A program made the translations under genes and the position numbers. Positions 1 to 6,191 of a stretch of 9,041 bases of DNA are shown piece after piece. The DNA lies in NCBI GenBank assembly GCA_013330925.1, contig DUHJ01000112.1:1-9041 (forward strand), written 5' to 3'. Under the pieces are notes generated by a model. The model had not been told where the DNA came from. It worked only from the letters and a program-made list of their open reading frames with translations, and made no database searches. Source of the DNA: Candidatus Poseidoniaceae archaeon. GTDB lineage: Archaea > Thermoplasmatota > Poseidoniia > Poseidoniales > Poseidoniaceae. Positions within the stretch are counted from its first letter, which is position 1. Each line of letters starts with the position of its first letter.

Positions 1-2
1 AA

Positions 3-2432
3 TACGACGACCCCATGCAATCCCTGCATTGGAACCTGACCAAAGGGGCACCCGCCAGCGGCCAAGGCGACTGGACAAACCTCTCTTGGGACCCGCAAGT
101 CGACTGGGCGCAGATCCCTACCCTGAGCAACCCTGACATCTTCCTTGGGGGCAACACGTGGTACTACGGCCTTCTCTTCCACTCCGACAGCAGCGGCGCC
201 GGTGAAGGCATGCACGTGGATGATTTCATTCAATTCGGCATCAGCAAGGTGGACGAATTCACCCTCGATATGGATTGCAACAACCCAGAAAGCGGTTTTG
301 CCTCGCCTCCGAACGGGCTCTTGGTGCTCAAGTGCGACGTGACGAACAACGGGTACAAACCCGCTCCTGTTCGCGTCTTCACCGAGGTCAGCAACGCTTC
401 ATGGATGAGCCCATACCTTCAGATCCGCATCGACGCGGACTTGAATCCCAACGACCATGACAACAACGTCATTCTCCAGAATTTTGACGCTGGAATGACC
501 ACTTCCGTGTGGCTGAACCTGTCCATCCCTCCAGGGGCTGACGTTCAGCAACAGGACTGGAACGTGACCTTCTACGACCACAGCAACGGCGACATGAAGG
601 GAATGCTGAACATCCCCGTCGGCGTCACCGAGCAGCACAGCGTTCAATTGGACAGCAGCACCGGTTTGGTCGCGGACAATTTGCTCCCCGACGAATCGGG
701 CATCGTGCCCTTCCGTCTGCAAAACACCGGCAACCGTGAGGCCAACTACCGCTTGAGTTCGGTGTTTTCTGAGTCCGGCTGGGAAGGTGTGGTCGAAAAC
801 GACACAGGCGTGCCTGTGCAAATGCCAATCCCTCTCAGCAAGGGTGAGTCCATGGACTTGCAACTGAACGTGTCCGCCTACGAACTTGCCGCACCTGGGA
901 CCGTCTCATTCAACCTGCGGGCCACCTGTCCAACGTGCAGCGGCGCCCTGTTTGGCACCGACGTGTTGGTGCGAAACATCGAGGTTCCAGTGTTGCGCTC
1001 CCTCAATTTCTACGCCGACACCTACGAGATCAGCGGCCCCTCCAACGGTCAGGCCACGGTCGTTCCCTTGACGCTGTTCAACACCGGCAACGCCGAGGAA
1101 CAGTACAACTTGGAATTGCAGCAGTCCAACTGGCGTTTGCAGGCAGAACTCCTTTCCGAGCAAACCCCCGTCTTGGACCCGTGGGATGGAGAAGCCAACA
1201 TCGCCCTTCGCTTTGCCATGCCCCTCGGTCTTGAACCCGGTCTGTACACCGCCACCGTCGTGGCACGCAACGTCAACGACAACACCGTTGGACAATCGCT
1301 TCAGATTCAGGTTGAGGTTCTCGACACCGCGGCGGTGACCGTTCTCGACGAGGACGCGGACCAGTCCTACATTCCCGGTGATCCTCCACAATCCATGGAG
1401 TTCGAGGTGCGGAACGACGGCAACAAAGCCGACCGATTCAACATCAGCCTCGTGGTGCCAGAGGGGATGATTGCCGAGGCCGGTTGGCAGGTCAGTCCCT
1501 GGATTGAGCCAGGGGCATCTGAAAACGTCAGCGTCAGCTTCTCCTTCATCGCCGGCACGGAGGGCGAACTGCAACTGGGCGTCACCGCTACCTCGCAAAA
1601 TGACCCGTCCATTTCCGACACTGGAAACGCGCTGTACCGCGTCGGTTCCCAGAACTGGTTGAGGATCCCCTCTGTGATTCCTCTTGAGATCGACACGGCG
1701 GATGCAGACCACTTCATGGAACTCACCGTGCGGAACCAGTACACCACGGCCCAAGCCGTGGCGATGGAACTTGACGCCGGCGATGCCGGGAGTTACATGC
1801 AAGTGCGGATCAACTCGCAAGACCGGAACTTTGTCCTGCAGGTTGGGGAAGAGCGCAAGGTCTCCGTCGAACTGATCATCTCGGAGACGACCTTGCTGAA
1901 CCTCGATGAGGACCGCAAGACGGTCAACTTCACGGTCTGGGCTCGTTCGGAAACCGTCAGCGATGCGGCCGACGCACAGATGACGGTCACGATGGTCAAA
2001 ACCACCGCGGTGGACGACAGCGTTGACGACAACGAAGGCAGCAGCGGCGCAGTCCGCAACGTCATCATGATCCTCCTCACCGCCGTGGTGGTGGTCGTTG
2101 GTGGACTTGCCGTGATGCGCATCATCGGTGGCATCGAAGAAGACGCGATCGACGATTGGGCCGACGACGGCTATGAAGACAGCCTCCAGGCGACCTATGC
2201 AGGCGTCAAGGCCGCTCCGGTGATTCCGACCGAGGCTCCACCGGCTGGCGCCCCGCCAGCGGCCCCTGCTCCGGCCATGCCCGCTCCTGAGCCAGAAGCG
2301 GCTGCGCCGGCACCCGAGCCGGCAGCACCCGCGGCTCCTCCTGTGCCTGCTGAAGGGCTGCCTGACGGCTGGTCCATGGAGCAATGGCAAGCCTACGGAC
2401 AGATGTGGCTTGAGCAAAACGGCCGCGCCTGA
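3..2432 (+). CDS. Large exported Ig-like repeat protein with C-terminal membrane anchor (5'-partial)
   Basis: The reading frame is open to the left edge. The first ATG (base 15) lies inside a folded domain and has no signal peptide, so the true start is upstream; residues below count from that ATG. Residues 1-85 resemble the end of a jelly-roll/MAM-like domain (LLFHSDSS, then VDDFIQFG). About five Ig-like modules of the NEW3/CARDB kind follow, marked by NNG at 111-113, NTGN at 237 and 356, NDGN at 467 and a degenerate RNQ near 573, spaced 107-126 residues apart. One hydrophobic segment (683-701) is followed by an acidic stretch, a Pro/Ala/Glu-rich tail (733-782) and a terminal GW-x3-QW motif (W786, W791). 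At least ten N-x-S/T sequons all lie before the membrane segment, which supports an outside N-terminal part and an inside tail. A cell-surface adhesion, binding or envelope role is likely, but no enzymatic motif is visible and the exact function is unknown. Confidence 0.85.
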   Translation, partial: YDDPMQSLHWNLTKGAPASGQGDWTNLSWDPQVDWAQIPTLSNPDIFLGGNTWYYGLLFHSDSSGAGEGMHVDDFIQFGISKVDEFTLDMDCNNPESGFASPPNGLLVLKCDVTNNGYKPAPVRVFTEVSNASWMSPYLQIRIDADLNPNDHDNNVILQNFDAGMTTSVWLNLSIPPGADVQQQDWNVTFYDHSNGDMKGMLNIPVGVTEQHSVQLDSSTGLVADNLLPDESGIVPFRLQNTGNREANYRLSSVFSESGWEGVVENDTGVPVQMPIPLSKGESMDLQLNVSAYELAAPGTVSFNLRATCPTCSGALFGTDVLVRNIEVPVLRSLNFYADTYEISGPSNGQATVVPLTLFNTGNAEEQYNLELQQSNWRLQAELLSEQTPVLDPWDGEANIALRFAMPLGLEPGLYTATVVARNVNDNTVGQSLQIQVEVLDTAAVTVLDEDADQSYIPGDPPQSMEFEVRNDGNKADRFNISLVVPEGMIAEAGWQVSPWIEPGASENVSVSFSFIAGTEGELQLGVTATSQNDPSISDTGNALYRVGSQNWLRIPSVIPLEIDTADADHFMELTVRNQYTTAQAVAMELDAGDAGSYMQVRINSQDRNFVLQVGEERKVSVELIISETTLLNLDEDRKTVNFTVWARSETVSDAADAQMTVTMVKTTAVDDSVDDNEGSSGAVRNVIMILLTAVVVVVGGLAVMRIIGGIEEDAIDDWADDGYEDSLQATYAGVKAAPVIPTEAPPAGAPPAAPAPAMPAPEPEAAAPAPEPAAPAAPPVPAEGLPDGWSMEQWQAYGQMWLEQNGRA
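2211..2357 (+). repeat. Pro/Ala/Glu-rich low-complexity coding stretch
   Basis: This stretch encodes residues 733-781 of the surface protein, almost entirely Pro, Ala and Glu, with repeated PAP and PEP units. It links the acidic juxtamembrane segment to the terminal GW-x3-QW motif. It is probably a flexible cytoplasmic spacer. The GC-rich repetition makes it prone to length variation between strains. Confidence 0.7.
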
Positions 2433-2434
2433 TG

Positions 2435-2459
2435 CAACCCTGCATTGGACGTAGGGTTG
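2435..2459 (+). other. Stem-loop just after the surface-protein stop codon
   Basis: CAACCCT (2435-2441) and AGGGTTG (2453-2459) are perfect reverse complements. One G-U and one C-G pair extend the stem to about nine pairs, closing a seven-base loop (2444-2450). It begins three bases after the stop codon and ends 26 bases before the thermosome Shine-Dalgarno site. No T-tract follows, which archaeal intrinsic termination normally needs, so it may instead be an RNA processing or stability element, an operator, or chance. Confidence 0.35.
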
Positions 2460-2485
2460 AAGTCGGCCCCGCCCTCGCAGGCATC

Positions 2486-2489
2486 GAGG
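2486..2489 (+). promoter_or_regulatory. Weak Shine-Dalgarno site for the thermosome gene
   Basis: GAGG sits seven bases before the ATG at 2497. It is shorter than the GGTGA-containing sites of the two redox genes. It supports the start at 2497, which also matches where thermosomes usually begin, a short Gln-rich leader before the EGTQRTRGR segment. No convincing TATA/BRE element could be picked out in the 64-base gap. Confidence 0.45.
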
Positions 2490-2496
2490 CGACGTC

Positions 2497-4122
2497 ATGT
2501 ATCAAGGTCAGCAAGGGCAAGCTCCCATCTTCATCCTGAAGGAAGGCACCCAACGAACCCGTGGCCGCACGGCCCAGTCAAACAACATCGCTGCGGCCAA
2601 GGCGGTCGCCGATGCCGTCCGTTCGACGCTCGGGCCAAAAGGCATGGACAAGATGCTGGTGGACTCCATTGGTGACGTGGTCATCACGAACGACGGCGCC
2701 ACCATCCTCAAGGAAATGGACATCGAACATCCAGCGGCCAAGATGATCATCGAGGTCGCCAAGACCCAAGAGCAGCACTGCTACGACGGCACGACCTCAG
2801 CCGTCGTGCTGGCCGGTGAACTCCTCAAGCGAAGCGAGGACCTCATCGAGCAGAACGTTCATCCGACCATCATCTGCGAAGGATTCCGTTTGGCAGCAGA
2901 GCACGCCATCCAGTCGCTGGACCAGCACGGTCTTGCCACGGGGCACGACGACAAGATGCTGCTCGAGGTGGCCAAGACCTCGCTGACCGGCAAGTCGGCA
3001 GGGGCCGTCAAGGCCTTCCTCGCCGACATTTGCGTCCGTGCCGTCAACGCCGTAGGCCGCGTGGAAGACGACGAGCGCCTCGTCGATCTTGACGACATCA
3101 AGGTTGAGAAGCGGCAAGGCGGTTCCATCCGGGACAGCACCTTGGTGGACGGTATCATCCTCGACAAGGAGCGCGTCCATGCAGGCATGCCCCGTGTCGT
3201 CTCGGAAGGGCGCATCGCGTTGATCAACTCCGCCATCGAGGTCAAGAAAACCGAAGTGGATGCGAAGATTCAGATCACCGACCCGAACCAACTCGCTGCC
3301 TTCCTCGAAGAGGAGCAGAACTACATTCGTGGGCTCGTGGAAAGCATCTGCGCCACCGGCGCCAACGTCGTGGTTTGCCAGAAGGGCATCGACGACCTTG
3401 CCCAGCATTACTTGGCCAAGAAAGGCGTGTTTGCCATCCGTCGGGCCAAGAAATCCGACATGGAAGCCCTGGCCAAGGCCACCGGCGGACGCGTGGTCAC
3501 GAACATCGACGACCTCAGCGATGCTGACCTCGGCCATGCTGCCCGTGTGGAAGAGCGCAAGATCGGGGAGTCCGACATGACCTTCCTTACCGGGTGCCCC
3601 GAAGCCAAGTCGGTGTCCGTCTTGCTCCGCGGCGGTACCGAACACGTGGTTGACGAGATTCGCCGCGCCTTCGACGACGCCGTTGGTGTGGTCGCTGTGG
3701 CGTGGGAAGACGGCGCGGTCCTCACCGGCGGCGGCTCGGTGTTGGCGTCCCTTTCCCGTGAACTCCGCACCTACGCCGAGGGCGTGGGGGGGCGCGAACA
3801 AATGGCCATCGAAGCCTTCGCTTCTGCCCTCGAAATCGTGCCAAGGACCCTGGCGGAAAACGCCGGTCTGGACCCCGTGACCACCATCATCGATCTGCGC
3901 AAGGCGCACGCCGATGGGCAGGTCCATGCGGGCATCAACGTCTACGAAGGCGGCGTGGCTGACATGCTCGCCGGTCACGTCCTCGAACCCGTCCGTGTGG
4001 TCGAGCAAGCCATCCAGTCGGCAACCGAAACGGCGACGATGATCTTGCGCATCGACGACGTGATCTCTTCCAAGGGCGTCATCCCCTCCGAGGGAGAGGG
4101 CATGGAAGACTTCGGAATGTGA
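2497..4122 (+). CDS. ths: Thermosome subunit (group II chaperonin)
   Basis: This 541-residue protein is a full-length subunit of the archaeal ATP-dependent cytosolic chaperonin, a double-ring folding machine related to eukaryotic CCT. The N-terminal equatorial domain has the EGTQRTRGR segment, the nucleotide-binding [10 protein letters not shown] (about 45-54), NDGAT with D66, and a DGTT loop at 97-100. The apical domain includes the helical-protrusion lid region (about 245-270). The catalytic Asp of the hydrolysis motif is D394 (in FDDAV), and the GGG of the second equatorial half is at 411-413, followed by the [10 protein letters not shown] and AGLDP signatures. Length is normal for the family. 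Two oddities: Tyr96 replaces the first Gly of the usual GDGTT, and the C-terminus ends in EDFGM rather than a GGM-rich tail. Only one subunit gene is in view, so whether the rings are homo- or hetero-oligomeric cannot be told. Confidence 0.98.
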   Translation: MYQGQQGQAPIFILKEGTQRTRGRTAQSNNIAAAKAVADAVRSTLGPKGMDKMLVDSIGDVVITNDGATILKEMDIEHPAAKMIIEVAKTQEQHCYDGTTSAVVLAGELLKRSEDLIEQNVHPTIICEGFRLAAEHAIQSLDQHGLATGHDDKMLLEVAKTSLTGKSAGAVKAFLADICVRAVNAVGRVEDDERLVDLDDIKVEKRQGGSIRDSTLVDGIILDKERVHAGMPRVVSEGRIALINSAIEVKKTEVDAKIQITDPNQLAAFLEEEQNYIRGLVESICATGANVVVCQKGIDDLAQHYLAKKGVFAIRRAKKSDMEALAKATGGRVVTNIDDLSDADLGHAARVEERKIGESDMTFLTGCPEAKSVSVLLRGGTEHVVDEIRRAFDDAVGVVAVAWEDGAVLTGGGSVLASLSRELRTYAEGVGGREQMAIEAFASALEIVPRTLAENAGLDPVTTIIDLRKAHADGQVHAGINVYEGGVADMLAGHVLEPVRVVEQAIQSATETATMILRIDDVISSKGVIPSEGEGMEDFGM

Positions 4123-4162
4123 TGTTCGCATCCTCGCTGTATCACATTCGCACGGTGGGCCC

Positions 4163-4215
4163 GAGGGAACCTTGAAAGGCCCCTCACGGGTGGGATGAAC
4201 CACTCACAATGAGTG
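4163..4215 (+). other. Two small inverted repeats in the gap between thermosome and redox operon
   Basis: The 110-base gap (4123-4232) holds no gene. GAGGG (4163-4167) pairs with CCCTC (4181-4185), and an inner CCT/AGG (4170-4172, 4177-4179) closes a four-base loop. A second hairpin, CACTCA (4201-4206) with TGAGTG (4210-4215), encloses a three-base loop that includes the A of an upstream ATG at 4209. Neither is followed by a T-tract. I could not identify a TATA box with confidence, although a promoter for the redox operon is expected here because the thermosome is functionally unrelated. The structures may be leader elements or chance. Confidence 0.25.
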
Positions 4216-4221
4216 AGAACA

Positions 4222-4228
4222 GGGGTGA
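4222..4228 (+). promoter_or_regulatory. Shine-Dalgarno site that sets the start of the ferredoxin-flavodoxin fusion
   Basis: GGGGTGA lies exactly four bases before the ATG at 4233. The downstream gene has a GGTGA site at the same four-base spacing, so this ATG is preferred over the in-frame ATG at 4209, which would add eight residues and has no comparable site. Translation from 4233 begins directly with the ferredoxin strand (VIAKVWVEPDC). Confidence 0.65.
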
Positions 4229-4232
4229 TTCC

Positions 4233-6182
4233 ATGTCGGTCATCGCAAAGGTCTGGGTTGAGCCCGATTGCATCACCTGCAATGCTTGTGAGGACATCTG
4301 CCCAGAGGTGTTCAAGGTCACCGATGACTCGTCGATGATCCTCGCAGAAGTCCGTGCCGACGGCACCTTCGACATGAACGACGGCGCGAAGTCACCGTTG
4401 ACCGGCACCCTTGGTGCCGATTTGGCCGACCTCATCGTCGAGGCTGCAGAGGCCTGCCCGGTCGAGGTCATCAAGTTCGAACTGGTGGAAAGCGCAGCCG
4501 CAGAAGCCGCGCCCGCAGCAGAAACCGTCGAAGCCGCCCCTGCAGCGGTCGAAGCCGCCGTGGCTCCCGCGGCGGGCGTCTCGGACGCCCTGGCGGCCGT
4601 GATGGGCGGCGACCGTTCCCTGACCGTGATGTTCGGCTCGCAAACCGGCAACGCCGCAGGACTTGCGGAGCAGACCGCAAAGATGGCCGCCGACTTCGGG
4701 CTCCAAGCCAAGGTCGTCGACATGGACGAAGCCGACACGTCCGCCCTTTCCGCCGGCCGCCTCCTCATCATCACCTCCACGTGGGGCGAAGGCGAGATGC
4801 CAGACAACGCCGAGAGCCTCTGGCAGGCGACCAACACCGCCAACCCTGCCCTTGCTGGGACGCACTTCTCGGTGTGTGCCATCGGCGACACCTCCTACGA
4901 CGAGTTCTGCAAAGCCGGCGTGGATTGGAACGACAAGTTGGCCGCCCTCGGCGCGACCGTCGTTCGCGACATTCAACTCTGCGACGTCGATTACGCTCCT
5001 CCGTGGAAGCTTTGGGTCGTCGATGCCTTGTCCCGCATTGCCTGCGTGGACGCATCGGGCAACTTCCATGAAACCCTCGTCGAGGAAATGCTGGCCTACG
5101 GAACCAGCAGCGACGACGACGGCATCGTCGACGGGGACTTCGCTCCAGCGAGCGTCGTGGCCGATGAGATGTCGATCACGCTCCGTCTCTTCCGCTACGA
5201 CCCCGTGGGCGCTTCCTCAGGATTTGACTCCGTGGCCTGTGCCCTGCCCGGTCACGCCACCCTGCAAAACCTCCTCGAGGCCGTTCAGGGCGACCTCGAT
5301 GGAAGCCTTGCCTTCCGCCGCGGCGATGGAAACGGAACACCCACCACTGCGCTCCGTGCCAACGGCCGAATCGTGTTGGCCGACGTGGCTCGACTCGACG
5401 GCCTGGTGAGCGACGGCGGCACCCTGCTGCTTGAGCCCCTGCCCGGCCTTCCTGTGATCCGCGACCTCGTCGTGGACACCTCGCGTCTTGAGCGTCAGCG
5501 GGCCGAAGCCAAACCGTGGATGCGAGCCGACCCCCGAGCGGGTGAGCGCCTGTCCAACGGATCCACCATGGGCACCATGGCGGCAGGGGACGCCACCGAC
5601 CTCCACCGCCGCTTCGACGCCGTCTCCGACCTCGCCGCTCACGGCATGTCCGACAGCACCCCTCACGACGGCGCCTACCTTGGACCCGGTCTTCTCACCC
5701 GCTTGTGGCAGCGTGCGAGCGACCCACGTTGCGGTGCCGACCAGCGCCGCGACCTGATGAAGGTCCTCCAACAGGAAGGCGGCATGTGGTCCGAGACCGA
5801 CCTCTCCTCCATCCGTCGCCAAGGCGACGACGGCCGAATCGTCGCTGAAGCGATGCTGGATGCCCGAGGGCGCCTCCTTCACGAGTTCCGCTTCGCAGGA
5901 CGCTCCGGGCGCCACGTCAAGTGGTTCTCCCGCACCGTCAAGTGGTCAGGAAACCTCAACGAAACCATCCTTGCAGCGCAAACGATGGGTCCGCTTGGAG
6001 CGTTGATGAATCTCCCTGCGACCGTTCGTATGGCCACCGGATTCACCCGGACCGGCGGCCCCCTTGCGCGGGACCTCCAAGGCTTCCTTGCTCCCGGCAA
6101 GATGCCCAAGTTGGTGAATTCCGTTGTCGACGACCATCACGAGGTCAAGGCAATCTTCGACGCGTTGGACCGTCGTTTCTGA
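4233..6182 (+). CDS. Ferredoxin-flavodoxin-SdhB/HdrC-like fusion lacking the SdhB cluster cysteines
   Basis: This 649-residue cytosolic protein has four parts. Residues 1-85 are a single-cluster ferredoxin with C13, C16, C19 and C23-Pro plus C75-Pro, like Thermotoga/Pyrococcus ferredoxins but with a longer middle loop. Residues 86-127 are an Ala/Pro/Glu linker. Residues 129-290 are a CysJ/P450-reductase-type flavodoxin with FMN loops GSQTGNA (135-141), STWGEGEMPDNA (182-193) and GDTSYDEFC (218-226). Residues 311-545 follow the SdhB/TfrB iron-sulfur subunit: LRLFRYDP, SLAFRR (358-363), EPLPGLPVIRDLVVD (401-415) and YLGPGLLTRLW (482-492). Every cluster cysteine there is replaced; only C336 and C500 remain, off-position. 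The tail (561-649) has an SGN-x-NE signature and a GKMP segment that I associate with HdrC-type proteins. It is followed closely by the HdrB-like gene. The inferred role is electron transfer through 4Fe-4S and FMN with the SdhB part as scaffold; substrate unknown. The ferredoxin and flavodoxin calls are firm, and the SdhB ancestry is strong. Confidence 0.93.
   Translation: MSVIAKVWVEPDCITCNACEDICPEVFKVTDDSSMILAEVRADGTFDMNDGAKSPLTGTLGADLADLIVEAAEACPVEVIKFELVESAAAEAAPAAETVEAAPAAVEAAVAPAAGVSDALAAVMGGDRSLTVMFGSQTGNAAGLAEQTAKMAADFGLQAKVVDMDEADTSALSAGRLLIITSTWGEGEMPDNAESLWQATNTANPALAGTHFSVCAIGDTSYDEFCKAGVDWNDKLAALGATVVRDIQLCDVDYAPPWKLWVVDALSRIACVDASGNFHETLVEEMLAYGTSSDDDGIVDGDFAPASVVADEMSITLRLFRYDPVGASSGFDSVACALPGHATLQNLLEAVQGDLDGSLAFRRGDGNGTPTTALRANGRIVLADVARLDGLVSDGGTLLLEPLPGLPVIRDLVVDTSRLERQRAEAKPWMRADPRAGERLSNGSTMGTMAAGDATDLHRRFDAVSDLAAHGMSDSTPHDGAYLGPGLLTRLWQRASDPRCGADQRRDLMKVLQQEGGMWSETDLSSIRRQGDDGRIVAEAMLDARGRLLHEFRFAGRSGRHVKWFSRTVKWSGNLNETILAAQTMGPLGALMNLPATVRMATGFTRTGGPLARDLQGFLAPGKMPKLVNSVVDDHHEVKAIFDALDRRF
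4488..4613 (+). repeat. Ala/Pro/Glu-rich interdomain linker with a 21-base repeat
   Basis: This segment encodes residues 86-127 between the ferredoxin and flavodoxin domains. A 12-base unit, GTCGAAGCCGCC, occurs at 4527-4538 and again at 4548-4559, a 21-base period giving two VEAA units. The composition suggests a flexible tether that would let the ferredoxin swing between the flavodoxin and another partner. Confidence 0.6.
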
Positions 6183-6187
6183 GGTGA
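6181..6187 (+). promoter_or_regulatory. Strong Shine-Dalgarno site overlapping the upstream stop codon
   Basis: GAGGTGA begins inside the TGA stop of the fusion gene (6180-6182) and ends four bases before the ATG at 6192. This arrangement indicates one transcript and probable translational coupling of the two redox proteins, and it fixes the start of the downstream gene. Confidence 0.8.
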
Positions 6188-6191
6188 GATC

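Noticed and set aside
15..17. ATG at 15 as the true start of the surface protein
   Set aside because: The frame is open before it, it begins inside a domain, and there is no signal peptide although the protein must be exported.
906..2498. A 530-codon open frame on the minus strand opposite the surface-protein gene
   Set aside because: It has no recognisable domain, its sequence is rich in His, Gly and Arg as expected from reading GC-biased codons backwards, and the plus-strand protein has clear Ig-like repeats and a membrane anchor.
2797..4203. A 468-codon open frame on the minus strand opposite the thermosome
   Set aside because: The plus strand encodes an unmistakable chaperonin. The antisense frame is a codon-bias shadow with no domain signature.
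4209..4211. ATG at 4209 as the start of the ferredoxin-flavodoxin fusion
   Set aside because: It lacks a Shine-Dalgarno site and lies in a small hairpin, while the ATG at 4233 has GGTGA at the same spacing as the next gene. It remains a possible alternative adding eight residues.
5163..5867. Explaining the missing SdhB cysteines by frameshift or pseudogene decay
   Set aside because: The frame is unbroken, the signatures on both sides of each emptied motif are intact, and the downstream tail and partner gene are preserved.
4233..6182. Calling the fusion a sulfite reductase flavoprotein (CysJ) or a working succinate dehydrogenase Fe-S subunit
   Set aside because: There is no FAD/NADPH-binding reductase domain after the flavodoxin, and no SdhB cluster ligands remain.
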